A stretch of DNA of 64,000 nucleotides, from positions 1 through 64,000 of the forward strand of contig CAKAEH010001400.1 in the NCBI GenBank assembly GCA_916381525.1, given 5' to 3'. A model generated the notes under the pieces. That model was given only the letters and a program-made list of their open reading frames with translations, was not told the DNA's origin and searched no databases. The translations under genes were made by a program, and so were the position numbers. This stretch comes from Cercopithifilaria johnstoni (taxonomy: Eukaryota; Nematoda; Chromadorea; Rhabditida; Onchocercidae). Of the stretch, positions 41,563 through 54,119 are shown in pieces; the stretch's first letter is position 1; every line of letters begins with the position of its first letter.

Positions 41563-42413
41563 ATTAAATTAATTGAATAAATAAAAATTGATGAAATTGA
41601 TAATATTCACACATTCATAATTATTCACTCAAAATATCATTAAGACATTAAATTTTCTTTTGTTTCAATTTTAATTTCGTTAAATTTAACTTAAATTTCT
41701 TATTTTATTTTTTATTTTTCGATAAATTTTTTTCAATAATTATTATTAAAGGTTGAAAATTTGATAAATTTTAAAAATTCAATTGTTTATTAATTAAATT
41801 TCTTTTTTAATTATTTAATTAAATTTTCTTTTTAATTTTCGATTTCATAATATTTAATAAAATGCAACAAATAAGAATGAAAGTTTTTCCGTAAATAATT
41901 CCACCGATAATTTATTTCTTTTTGTAAATGAATAATCCGATTACCGTTTCATTATTGAACAATGAAAATTGTGCAATAATGTTACTGAAAAATAAACCGG
42001 ATCTAATTATATGGCATGAATAATCCGGAATAATACTCTTTTCATCTTTTACAATCATTAATTCTTATGAATGTAAAATTTATGTTAAATTTAATTATTT
42101 CAATGATAATGGTTATCGTCTTGTTCCTTCGTCATCCATTCGATAATTTTTATTTTGTTTTACGATAATTAATATATTTGGCCTACGAAAGGTCGCTTTG
42201 ATAGTTATTTTAAATTAATGGAAATTTAAAAAGAAATGAAATTAATGAAAAAAAATTTCAATTTTTAAACTATAAATTTTTAAATCAAAAATTATCTAGA
42301 AAAACAATAGTAAAAAGAAATTACGAAAATTATTCATAAATTAATAAAATTAAAACTTTTAAAATTATTTTCAAATTAACAAAAATTACTCAAAAAATAA
42401 CTCTTAGAAAAGT

Positions 42414-42722
42414 ATTGATAAATTGATAAAATTATCACTAAGGATTATTGATAAATTGATAAAATTATCACTAAGGATTATTGATAAATTGATAAAATTA
42501 TCACTAAGGATTATTGATAAATTGATAAAATTATCATCAAGGAATATTGATAAATTGATAAAATTATCATTAAGGAATATTGATAAATTGATAAAATTAT
42601 CACTAAGGATTATTGATAAATTGATAAAATTATCATTAAGGAATATTGATAGATTGGTAAAATTATCACTAAGAAATATTGATAAATTGATAAAATTATC
42701 ACTAAGGAATATTGATAAATTA
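42414..42722. repeat. 33 bp minisatellite, nine copies
   Basis: Nine near-identical units of 33 bases built on GATAAATTGATAAAATTATC followed by ACTAAGGATTATT. Because 33 is a multiple of three, one frame stays open through the array and imitates an 11-residue protein repeat (DKLIKLSLRNI). The sequence is pure low-complexity DNA with no gene context. Confidence 0.93.
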
Positions 42723-43029
42723 ATATTTCAACTTTGTTGCAAATATTTTAAAAATTGACGCATCAAAGTTTACATTTTAAAATCGATGCATATTAGTGAT
42801 GTAATAAGAGAGAAAGGAAGAGAGAGAAAGGGAGGGGAAAAGAAAGATGAAAAAGAAGAGAAAAAAACGAAGAGAAGAAAGAGAGAGAATAAATTCTTTC
42901 GCATCATTTTCGAAAATTTCGTAATAAGGTGGTCTAATCATAATAACAACAACGTTTACGATTTTTCATAGTATTATTGATTATCGATAAATTAGTAACA
43001 TTACTAAAATATTTTATCTATTTTTAGCA

Positions 43030-43345
43030 TATCATAATTTAATATCGCATATCATGATTATTATGATAGCGATTTAATATCGCATATCATGATTATGATA
43101 ATAGTTTAATATAGCATGTCATGATTATGATGATTTAATATCGCATATTATGATTATGATGATGATAACATCGCATATCATGATTATGATAGTGATTTAA
43201 TATCGCATATTATGATTACAATAATGGTTTAATATCGCATATCATGACTATAGTAATGGTTTAGTACCACATATCATGATTAGGATAGTGGTTAATATCG
43301 CATATCATGACCATGATAATGATCTAATATCGCATATTATGATTA
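43030..43345. repeat. Minisatellite with core ATCGCATATCATGATTA
   Basis: About nine to ten imperfect units of roughly 30-35 bases. The core ATCGCATATCATGATTATGA contains the palindrome-like TCATGA. The units vary more than in the neighbouring 33 bp array. Confidence 0.85.
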
Positions 43346-44889
43346 TGATAATGATTTAATAATTCCTAATGCCTATCATGATATTTCTTAATAGTTCCTA
43401 TCGTCTACCATGATTGTTAATAACGATTTAATAATTCCTATCATCGAAAGGATTCCATCTTTTTTTCCTTTTCTCTTTATTTCTTCTTTCTTTCTCTGAT
43501 TGATGAAAAAGTATATAAAGCTGAAACAACTTTAGGAATGAACAAAATTTATTGGAATAAAGAAAACCTGTACTGAAAATGAATGATCGAAATTTATTGA
43601 TATAAAGGAAATCTGTGCTGAAAATGGATGATCCATTTTATCGTCGTTGATTGATAATTTGATTTTAGGTGAAACTTTCCGGTTAGTGAAAAATCAATTT
43701 AGTTTGAAGAAAAAGATGAAAAAACAAACTTCTCAATTTATGATCGATCTTTTAAACAAGTGCATTCCTTCTCTTGACTTCGAGGAAAATTACCTTTCAA
43801 TAGATTCTTTTTCGCATGAAATTAATGGCGTTCTTTTTATTGTTACTGCTATTGTAATAATAGTTGTTATTGTAGCAGTAACATTGTTGTTGCTGTTGTT
43901 GTTGTAAGCAATATTAAAATTTGAAAAACAAAAATGAAATTAATCAAAAAAGAAACGAATAAAAGGGAGAACAAAAGACAACAAAGATTTAATTATAATG
44001 CTTATTTCTTACAGCGTATGACAAATTTTACGGATTATCATTTTCAAAGCCCTTATCATATCAAATTCAAAAAAGCCAAAATTGTGATATAGGAGTTTTG
44101 TTACCATTATTATTATTTAACATTATTACTATTAATAATAATAATAATAATAATAATATGGTATATGGTAATTATAATATGGTAATTTATAATATGGTAA
44201 TTACTGGTTGTTTATTTTGCAATATTCCTTTAAAAAAAAAAACTTCACTCACTTCCTACACTGTAATGATTTATAGTTTAATGAATGTATCGTTGATTAA
44301 ACTATTTCACGTGACGATACAACTAACTTCACATGCTGATATAATCCATTCCGGAATGGTAGATGAAATAGAATGATGGTATCATTGAGAGATATTCCTA
44401 TCACTTAATTAGTCATTCATTCGGTATTTCAGGTTATACATGTAAATACAACAATATATTCATTAAACTGGTTGATTTCAGTGTTGAATTTTATATTCAT
44501 TAAACTAGTATTAAACTTTTTTCTCCTTATTTTTTTTTACGCTGGCAGCTATTCATCAGAATAATCTAATCTTTGGAAAATATCATCGAGGTAATTAAGA
44601 TTTTAAAATAATAAAATATATGATTATTCCATAACAAAAACATTATCGTAATAGTAAACTATTATTGAAAAAATTAAATTAAAAATATTAAACAATATAA
44701 TTGATTATTTAATATCATTAACATATAATTATAAATTTATGCTAATTTATTATTTCAATTTAATTTTTTAGCAATTTGAATGCAACGTATTAAATAATAA
44801 TTATTATTCACAATTTTCAATTGTCTCTTTTCATCCTTTTTAATTCATACTTTTTCAATAAATACTTAAATATTATTCAGTAATAGTTT

Positions 44890-44958
44890 TCTCTCTTCTC
44901 TCTTTTCTCTTTCTCTTTCTCTTTCTCTCTCTCTCCCTCTTTCTCTTTCTCTCCCTTT
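44890..44958. repeat. Polypyrimidine (TTTCTC)n tract
   Basis: About 70 bases of pure C and T on the plus strand, a mirror-repeat type sequence, roughly 530 bases upstream of the transporter start. Confidence 0.9.
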
Positions 44959-45488
44959 AAGCAAATGATATAAATTTTCGGAAATAATTAAAACCAATTA
45001 GCTAAAAAAAATGATGAAATTATTGTCAAATATTATTTCATTTAAATTAAGCAAAAAGAAACTTTGTCTTTCCCTTTTTTAATTTAAAAATGAAAACAGA
45101 CGTATATACGATATATTATTATATTTTAAAATTATTAACTATTTAAATTATACATGTATATTATTTATCATATCGATGAAATTGATCCATCAAAGGATTA
45201 TTCTGTGTATTAAAAAGTAATTAATATTTATTGATATCTAATGATAATCAATAATCACATGGATAACAATACTTCAGATGAAATAGGATAAAATTATACA
45301 TTCTAGTAAATATGTTTCGTAATGTTACGTACGTGTTCATTTTGCCAATCCGCAATAATTTCTACATCAATGAAATAAATATTTCTGCAGTTGTAATGCA
45401 ATATTAATATCATCATCAATCTGTGTTATCATGTAAAAGGATATCAATAGATGTTAATTCTTATACTAAATGCTCAGGAAATACGATA

Positions 45489-48400
45489 ATGATGGAAAAT
45501 GTTAGCAATTCATTTGGATTAATTGAAAATGCTGATCAGGTTCTCGCTCAATTTGGTAAATTTTATATTTAAATTTTTAAATTATTATAAATATTTTTTA
45601 TCATTGATTTTCTTTTCAGCTGATTAAATTTGTATGATTAATTCTAAAAAATGAATAAATAAAATAATTCAATTTTATTTTTTTAAATGATTAAAAATTG
45701 ATAAGGATAAAATTTCATGTTTTTTTCAGCGATGATAAAAATAGAAGAAAGATAAGGGAGGAAAAAGCAAATAGATGAAATGGAATATTTATAAATTTCT
45801 CTTATATAATATTTATAAAATTTCACAGGTAATCGTCAACGATATATTTTATTGATTACAAGTTTATTATCAATTAATTGGGCAATAGCTTCAATGCCAG
45901 TAATGCATGGTACATTTATTATTGATGATGAATGCTTAAATACGACAAATTTTGCTACCAATGCAAACAATATGAATGCATGTGTGGAAAACTCAATAAC
46001 ACTAATCTCTGAGGTATTGTTTATCATTTTATTATAATATCACAGTAATGATATGATTTCATCATATTGCAAAATTCATTTACATTTTACATCTTTCTTT
46101 TCCCATTACCTGTATTATTGTTTGAAATATATAAAGTAAACAAATTTGAAGTAAACAAGAATGTATAAGCATTTCAGGTAAACAAACATATGCATAAGCA
46201 TTTCGAATGTACATATCTAAAATTTCAATATTTATATACATATACTTTATCTGAAATTTGTAGTTTAATTTACGCGGTAATCGGCGATATCTACTAGAAT
46301 GGACAAGTTCAGCATTTATGCTAGGAAATATGATCGGTAGTAGCTCACTTACATATTTGTCAGACAAGTATGTTGTATTTTTGCAGAATAAAATTTCGAT
46401 ATGTATCATATTCATTTAAATTGAAATACTTAGAATGTAATTATCAAAAATTTAATTTTAATTTCATTTTTAATAAAATATAATAGTATAATTGATATAG
46501 AACAAAGGAAAAAAAATTTGCATAAAGATTTTTTCCGAAGTGTTTTTTATTATTTTCATTTCCAAAAATTAACTATTGTTTAATAAATAATATTTAGTAC
46601 TTGTTTTTTAAGCATTGGACGACGTCCAGTCTTAATTTCCAGCCTACTATTGCTTGGAATTGTTAGTATGTTAACTTGCTTAGCTGGAAGTATTGTTACT
46701 TTTATTATTGGACGTTTGATACAAGGTTTTTGTTCTCCGGTTTGCTTTCAAAATATTTTAAATTATATAAAGTAATTAATGCAATGAAATAATTAATTGA
46801 AATAGTAAAGCCTAGAAATGAATTTGTACAAGAAAATAAAATAATAATGAAAATTAGGAAAATTTTAAAATGAAAATATCACGAAAGTTAAGCAAATATC
46901 AATCAATAAATATCATTCTTTCTGTTTTCTAAGAAATTCTTTATTTTTACTACTATTTTTAATATTAGGGTGCATTATTGGTCGGTTGGGTACTTGGCTA
47001 TGAAAATGTACCAGTTGGATTACGAGGTTTTGTCACTTTGATATATGGTGTTATGTGGGTAGTTGGTTTTTGTGCGGTAGCGCCACTTGTTTATTTCATT
47101 GTTAATTGGCGATGGCAAATGTTGGCATATTCGATACCATCTATAATTCTCGCTATCATATATTTTTTGTTAGTAATTTTCGATTAAATTTTCTTCTTAA
47201 AAAAAAGCTTTTTAATTAAAAGAGAATTTTATAAAAAACTTAAAAAGAACAAAAACTTCATGAATTCCTTTGTTTTTACTTTAATTTTTTGAAATTAATA
47301 TTTTTAGCATTTGTTATTTTCTTTTCTTTTTCAAAAAGCAATGCATAAATGATTTAAGTTTAAGAAAATTTTTGATAAATAAATAAATAATAGCAATTTT
47401 AGTACTATTCCGGAAAGCTTACATTTCTTGATAGTTAATGGACGAAATCAAAAAGCTGCAAAATGGATCCGGAATGCAGCAAAGTACGGAAAAGTTTTAC
47501 ATAAAAGAAATGTTGATGTGATGGTGGAACTACTCGAGAATACATATTTAGTTGTAAAGGTACATGAAAATGGAAAGGAAGTGACGAAGAATTTAAGGTT
47601 TAATAATTGTTTTACTTATTTTAACAAAGGATGAAATAATTTATGAACGATCGGAGAAGAAAAATTTCAAAGCATACTTTCTTCTTCTTAAATATTTTTA
47701 ATTCGAATTTAATATTTAAATTTGTTTAATTAAAACTTAATATTTGCAACAAATTTTTGCTGCTAATAAAATAGTAATACTGGTAGAAAGTAATGATTAC
47801 ATAATATTTCTTTCCTTTCTTTTTCTCTCTAAAATTTATAAACTATATGAGAAATATTATTTGTATAATAATAAAATGGATGATAATGATGATGATGATG
47901 ATGATGATGATAATGACGATAATGTAAATAATCATAATTTAAAGTAAGTGATAATTTCAGGTCACTATTATTTGACCAATTAATGGAGCATAAGATTTTC
48001 TGTATTTATACATTAATCTTAATTTTTCTCTGGTAAGCATTTTCATTTTATTATATTAAAATACTAATCGAATATTCGTAAAATGCAAAATAGTATTTGT
48101 CAATGTTTAAGATATCATAATAAATAATATATTCATAAGTATATATAATATATTTCAGAATTATTCTATGTTGCATTTTCAACACATGAAAAATTAATTA
48201 TATTTACCACAGTTTAAGATTAGCTTTTCAAATGTTTATATTGTTGAAATTGTTGAAAAATTTCCAAAAATAATTAAATTTTTAGGACCAGTGATACATT
48301 CCTTTATTATGGCTTATCGAATTTTAGCATTCATTTACCGGGAAATAAATACTGGAATTATATATTATCAGGTTTAGCCGAATTACCAGCATATTTTGCT

Positions 48401-50161
48401 GTAGTCTATGTTATTAATAAGTAATTTCTTATTTTTTCATTTTACTACTTTAATCAGTTATATTGTAAATTGATATTTACATATGCAAACTAATTAGGCA
48501 TTAATAAGGCTGGTAATAAAATATTTTGGCCTTATTTCCAAATGGAATTATTACAATCGATAATTTCTTTACATCAGAAATAGCCACAACATGTAAAATA
48601 TGCAATGTAATATAATAGAAATGCCACAACTGTATTAAATAATTTCAAATATATGTATTCGATTTTAAAATTTTGAAAAACGATTAATAAAAAAATTATT
48701 TTTAGTTTCGGACGTAAACGAATCGTATCGTACATGCATTTCTTAGTTGGAATATTACAACTGATTCTTATATTTATGCCTAATGGTAAATTATTTTTTA
48801 TCGTTATTTTTATCATGATGAAATATTTCATTTTAATTTAATCAATTAATTAGATCGATAAAATGATACAAAATAAACAGTTATCACAATTGATAAATGA
48901 ATCGGATTAATTATTCATTTATATCAATTGATTGATTGTTTAGTTGAATGCAAACATGCATGTATAATTGAGATATTGATTATTTACTTCAGGTTAAATC
49001 AATGATTATTTAATTCGATACAGGATAAAAGCATTATTTACTTTAATGCGGAAATAATGCATTGGTTATTTGTTTTAGTATCGTCGTAATTTAATTGTTG
49101 CATTAATTATTTAATTTAGTGTAAATAAAAAGCTATCAAACAAATCAAAATATTATAATCTTTTTAGGTTATATTTGGTTTTCAACTTTCTGTTGGCTAA
49201 TATCCAAATTTGGAATTTCATTATCATTTATGTGCATTTATGTTTATGGAAGTGAAATATTTCCTACAACAATGCGTAATGTTTGCTTAGGATTATGTGC
49301 TGTGATCGCACGATTTGGTGGTGTTATTGCACCGTATGTTATCCTTTTGGTTGGTATCCGTTCGTTCTTTCAAATTTCTTCATTCCATTATTTTCAGAAA
49401 ATTAAAAATAAAAACTACAGTAAAGAATGGGTTAAATTTAAAAATCAAATATAGATCGGATTTAAAAATCTTTCTTTTCCTTTTAAGATTTGTTTAAATG
49501 ATATAATCATTAAATGATAATAATAATCACTACGTTATCTTTATAGCTTTTTCCTTTCACCGAAATATTACGTTATTATTTATCTTTATTTAAAGAAAAT
49601 AAAACATAAATAATTAAGCTCAAACAGTTTTCATTTTTTTTTGTTCTTAATTTAAATTTCACAAGAAAACAAATTTTCACTTTCAATCAAAGTTAATAAT
49701 TTTATTCGGCTTTCATCAAATACTATTTTTTTGTAGTATGATTAAAATTCTATTAAATATAGTTATGCGTTTTATTATGAAATTATTCTTTACGAAATTC
49801 CAGTATTGAAATATTTTAATTTGCTATGATCATATCATATCTTAATCATTCAAGATTTTAATTCCTATGATCATATCATATCTTAATCACTCAAGATTAC
49901 TATAATTATTCATATTAATTTGTAATTTTATAGAGTTCACTGCACGCATTATTACCGCCAATCGTTTTTGGATTAATAGCCATAATTGCCGGAAGTCTTA
50001 CATGTATTCTACCGGAAACAAAAGGATGCGCATTACCATCATCAGTGGGTGAAGCGGTACAAGTAAAACATCATTTATCCAAATCTTCAACATCTCAGGA
50101 ACAATCCAATCTACCAACAACATCATCAACTAATCAAATTCATTCAAAAATAAATTTGTAA
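45489..50161 (+). CDS. SLC22-like organic ion transporter (MFS)
   Basis: Major facilitator superfamily membrane transporter of the organic cation/anion (SLC22) group. Exons: 45489-45555, 45829-46013, 46264-46367, 46613-46739, 46969-47168, 47403-47597, 47961-48032, 48286-48420, 48706-48785, 49168-49349 and 49934-50161, 524 aa with consistent phases. The N-terminus has the family pattern of an acidic start then a first helix (LLITSLLSINWAIASM). A short Asn-rich extracellular loop follows. The MFS loop motif is SDNIGRRPVLI. The central cytoplasmic segment starts with TIPESLHFLIVNGRNQKA. Later family motifs are FLYYGLSNFSIHLPG, GLAELPAYFAVVYV and YGSEIFPTTMRNVCLG with ARFGGVIAPYV. The last helix ends at LPETKGCALP, followed by a Ser/Thr-rich tail. 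A TGCTCAG acceptor a few bases before the ATG suggests trans-splicing. AATAAA lies at 50206. Substrate cannot be told from sequence. Confidence 0.9.
47878..47923. repeat. (GAT)n microsatellite
   Basis: About twelve GAT/GAC triplets inside the sixth intron of the transporter gene. Confidence 0.85.
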
Positions 50162-52279
50162 AAGAATTAGCTTATTAAAGTTCACAGATATGATAAGGAT
50201 ATTTCAATAAAATAACTATAAAAAGGTAAATGGTAAGTAATATAATTTACAATTAATTATAATAACATATATAATTTCGATAACATATATAAAATATACT
50301 ATGAAATTGAAATTTGAATGTTTCTATTTGAAAAAATTATTTTGAGATCAAATATAATGATAATATTATCTACGATAAAGTTAAAAAAATGAAAATATTA
50401 TCATTCCATTTTTATTTTTACTTCAAATTAATCATTATTTTGAAATAAGATATATAAGTTATAAATTAATATTAAACAAAAGAAACATTGAATGAGTCAT
50501 AATCATTCCGTTGAGATAAGTTCATACCGAAATATTTTAATGTTATCAGTGGTTTGTTGATAACTGGATTATATAAATGAATGAATCATAATCATTCCGT
50601 TGAGATAAGTTCATATCGAAATATTTTAATGTTATCAGTGTTGATAATGAATGAATCATAATCATTCCGTTGGGATAAATTCATATCGAAATATTTTAAC
50701 GTTATCAGTGGCTTGTTGATAGTGGATGAATCATAATCATTCCGTTGGGATAAATTCATATCGAAATATTTTAATGTTATCAGTGATTTGTTGATAACTG
50801 GATTATATAAATGAATGAATCATAATCATTCGGTTGAGATGAATTCATATCAAAATATTTTATTGTTATCAGTGGTTTGTTGATAACTGGATTATATAAA
50901 TGACTGAATTATAATCATTCCGTTGAGATGAATTCATATCAAAATATTTTAATGTTATCAGTGGTTTGTTGATAACTGGATTATATAAATAATGAATCAT
51001 AATGAATTTAGACATGTAAAGAATTGTCGTGAAAAAATTAAAACATGCAAACAAATATCTTTATATAAAGTATAATCCATTGTTAATTTTAATGTTATCA
51101 ATGACTTAGTGATTATTGTTCACACTAATTAATTGATTAGTTAATTACAACGAATTTAAACATGTAAATAATTACTATCTTCTTTATATGAAGTTTAATC
51201 ATAGTTGTCTGTCTATGTAATCCTTCCAGTTATTAATCTAACCTAAAATATAATTTTGATGCATTTGAACACAAATTTAAATCACTCTCAAATTTATTGT
51301 TTTCTTTTGATCTATACTTTCATCATTATTTGATGTCATTAAAGCAAATGTTTCCAAGTTAATGAAACAATACGATCTATCCTTAGCAATTATGATATAC
51401 TATATATATATATATAGATATGTGGAACAACAAAAGATAACGAACGCTAAGAAACATAAGCAAATGAAATACGTAGAAAGATCACCTCTCGCAAATTGTC
51501 CCCCAACCCGGTTGCTTATTGACGAACTTGTGTGGTGATAATTGTTTATTGTGTATAGAAGTTAAATACGTTGTTTGGATTTTATTCTTCTCTTAAACTT
51601 AATCTTTGTCCTCAATAATATTTTGTTAATCTTGTAAATCTTTTAATATATCTGCTATTGTTTTCGAATTCTCTATCGTTGCGTTATATTATTGAAAGCT
51701 TACTTTATTTTCGCTAACAGTAATTAATAAAAGTTTCATATGTATGCGTACAGACGTAAGAACACCGTTGGTCTATCACAAATAATATGAATAGTAATGA
51801 TTGATAGACCGCTGTAGTGGATGATTGATAAGGAAAAAGAGCACGAATTATATTACAATAGCTGTTGTATCATTTCAATTTGTATAGTGATAATCATGAT
51901 ACAGGCAGTATCGTTACCTGAAAGGAACAGGTGTGATAGGTGTAATACGATAATACGATTATGCGAGTGATTGGAATGATCACGTTTTTTTCTTTCCTTT
52001 TTTTTGTTTATCATCATTAGAATACTCATTAATTAAAGATTTCGATTTACCACTTATTTCCTATTTTAAACTAATTATTGTCATTTTCAAAAATCATTTG
52101 CTAACGATTGGTAAATAAATTCCCGTATTATGTATATGTGGAAGTATAAAATTGATATGAAGTAATTATTTCAAAAATTTTCGGGTTAGAATTTCTCTCT
52201 TCTTTGTTAATATTATTCCTGTTGTACCATTCCGATCATTTTAAATGACAACATTTTTACCTCTTTCTTCCTACTTCAA

Positions 52280-52314
<35 letters not shown>

Positions 52315-53098
52315 GTTTGTTTCCCTGTCTTCTGAATAAGAAAAAGGAAAATTAATCTGGAAAATTAAGCCGAATAATTTTCACTTCATTTTAAAATAAA
52401 ATGAAGTAGATTCATGAATATTCAACACATTCTGTATCATCATATTTGTCGTTATTTTTGCAATTCATATATTTTATTCATGTTCTTTTTTTTGGAAGGA
52501 AAATAAATTTTGAACTTTCTGTTCGTTTTTGCAATCCTATAATTATAAAGCTATTCCAAGGAATGGATAATTCAAAAGCTTTTAGAGTTATTTAATTTAA
52601 TAAACCAAATTTTCATTGTTTTAAGTTCTAAATTGCATTGTTCAATTTACGTTGTCTAAATTGTTTATTTTTCATTGTTAAATTTATTTTATTTTGTCTT
52701 AATTATTTAATTTTCATTAAGTTGAGGTTTCTAGAGTTACCTATAGTTTATAGTATTGCTAATATATGTTTCAAATTTTTTAAATAACCCGTAAATATTT
52801 AACCTTTCATTTATTATTAGACTGTTCTAAATTCTCGATAATTATTTTGATTTTATTATAATTACAAAAGTAATCATTATACTTTGAACTTCACAGCATT
52901 CAGCCTGAAAAACTCATTGCGATACAGAGAGGAGCATAGCATTTAGGATTGGCAGAGAAAGTTATAGTATGTTGAATGATGGAAAGCAAGAAGATTTGGG
53001 TGGAAAAACCACTGCATGAAATTAGGCGACATAAGATTACATAGCGTGGTAATCGTTCTGCAGTTGGAGCTATTTTAATAAGAAATGTTGCAGATTGA
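50162..53098. other. Intergenic with a minisatellite and simple repeats
   Basis: It holds the transporter 3' end signal (AATAAA, 50206), the 50487-51000 array, an (AT)n run near 51403-51414, a (CT)n run at 52280-52313 and a 9 bp inverted repeat at 51770-51810. Just upstream of 53099 there is a short ATG-opened frame (52977-53055, MMESKKIWVEKPLHEIRRHK) that stops before the next gene. It may be chance or an upstream frame. Confidence 0.5.
50487..51000. repeat. TTATCA/TGATAA-rich tandem array
   Basis: About six units of 68-91 bases. Each contains GAATCATAATCATTCCGTTG, then TTCATATCGAAATATTTTAA, then TGTTATCAGTG. Most units also have TTTGTTGATAACTGG, so they carry an inverted TTATCA...TGATAA pair. 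Length differences come from internal deletions. Confidence 0.88.
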
Positions 53099-54119
53099 AT
53101 GAGCAGTAGAGTAAAATTTAATCACGAGATAGGATTTCTGGAAATATGGGATCGAATCCGTAGGAGGATTGCAAGTGATCAATGCGAAACGCAGGAATTT
53201 ACAAGCATGCTCGATAATTTGACGTATTATTTGGAACTGGCTCAGGAAAATTGCAAACCGAAGAATCGTGAACTGTATAATGCGCTCTGCTGTATACTTC
53301 ATGAGGTATATTAATTGCAACTAAATAATAATGAGTAATTTAGCTTAAAGGATGCTACATTGGGATTTATAATTTACGTTTATCGATTTTAAAAGAATAT
53401 GTATAGAAAAATCGTAAGTTACAAGTTTTACCAACTAAGGCAATGAATTGATCTTTTGGGTTAAAATAGTAGAATTAGACGAAGGATACTTGAAGCAGAC
53501 TTTTTTGGGAATGAAAAAGTTCTATTTTCAGCTATAGCCATGGTGATTGTGTAATTTCACAAAGTAGCCACGATAACTATGTAATTTCATAAAGATATCA
53601 CATGTCATTTTCCACTCATGGATCGTATGATTTTAAAATAATGCCACCTTTTCTTCTTTCTTTCTTTTATGGAAAAAAGATGAAATGAAACTTTAATATT
53701 TTCAGGAAATCATCGACAAAAAGAAACGTTTCACTAAAACATCAAAATATATCGATGAATCAACCGCTATTGTTGATTCGGGATTTGAAACATTCCATTC
53801 AGAATCACCTGCAAAATATAGCTCGGAATTGATAATACCAGGTCGTATAGGTACGGATCAAAAGGTAACATCATATCGATCAAAGTATATCAAACCGAGA
53901 CCACAAAAAATATTACTACGGAATATGACATATGATTCTACTGTCACCAAGAATATTTTTGACATTAAAATGAGAAATATAAAGCAGTGTACAAATAGCT
54001 ATCCATATATGGTAACGGCGATAATGTGCTGTTTTGCTTGTTTGATTGCCCTTATACCGCACCGTTTCTTTCCGTGGTTTTTCCCTTTGGTATCATTCAA
54101 TTCACCACCACCTTTGTAA
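53099..54119 (+). CDS. Small tail-anchored protein with KASH-like C-terminus
   Basis: Two exons, 53099-53305 and 53706-54119, give 206 aa. Both junctions are canonical (GAG|GTATAT, TTTCAG|GAA) and in phase. Residues 1-75 look helical and charged (IGFLEIWDRIRRRIASDQ, MLDNLTYYLELAQENC). A basic, Ser/Tyr-rich linker follows. Near residue 171 a single membrane segment starts (YMVTAIMCCFACLIALI). Only about 19 residues remain after it, ending in SFNSPPPL. A membrane segment followed by a short lumenal tail with a terminal PPPX is the known layout of KASH peptides, which bind SUN proteins in the nuclear envelope. That is an inference; no wider homology was recognised. A TTGCAG acceptor lies six bases before the ATG, a likely trans-splice site. 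The stop codon overlaps an AATAAA signal (54119-54124). Confidence 0.75.

Larger units (their letters stand above)
41563..45488. other. Intergenic with two GATA-rich minisatellites
   Basis: Nearly 4 kb between the sphingomyelinase and transporter genes. AATAAA lies just after the sphingomyelinase stop (near 41575). The 33 bp array, the ATCGCATATCATGATTA array and a pyrimidine tract are listed separately. A purine-rich stretch is at 42808-42890 and an (AAT)n run at 44133-44158. Open frames here are repeat-derived or short and unsupported. Confidence 0.6.

Noticed and set aside
42423..42758. Open frame with an 11-residue protein repeat
   Set aside because: It is read-through of a 33 bp minisatellite; the translated repeat reflects DNA period, and there is no start context or flanking coding sequence.
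46080..46415. 111-codon minus-strand frame
   Set aside because: Antisense shadow of the third transporter exon and its introns.
53075..53320. 81-codon minus-strand frame
   Set aside because: Antisense shadow of the first exon of the KASH-like gene, whose own strand has canonical splice sites and phase.
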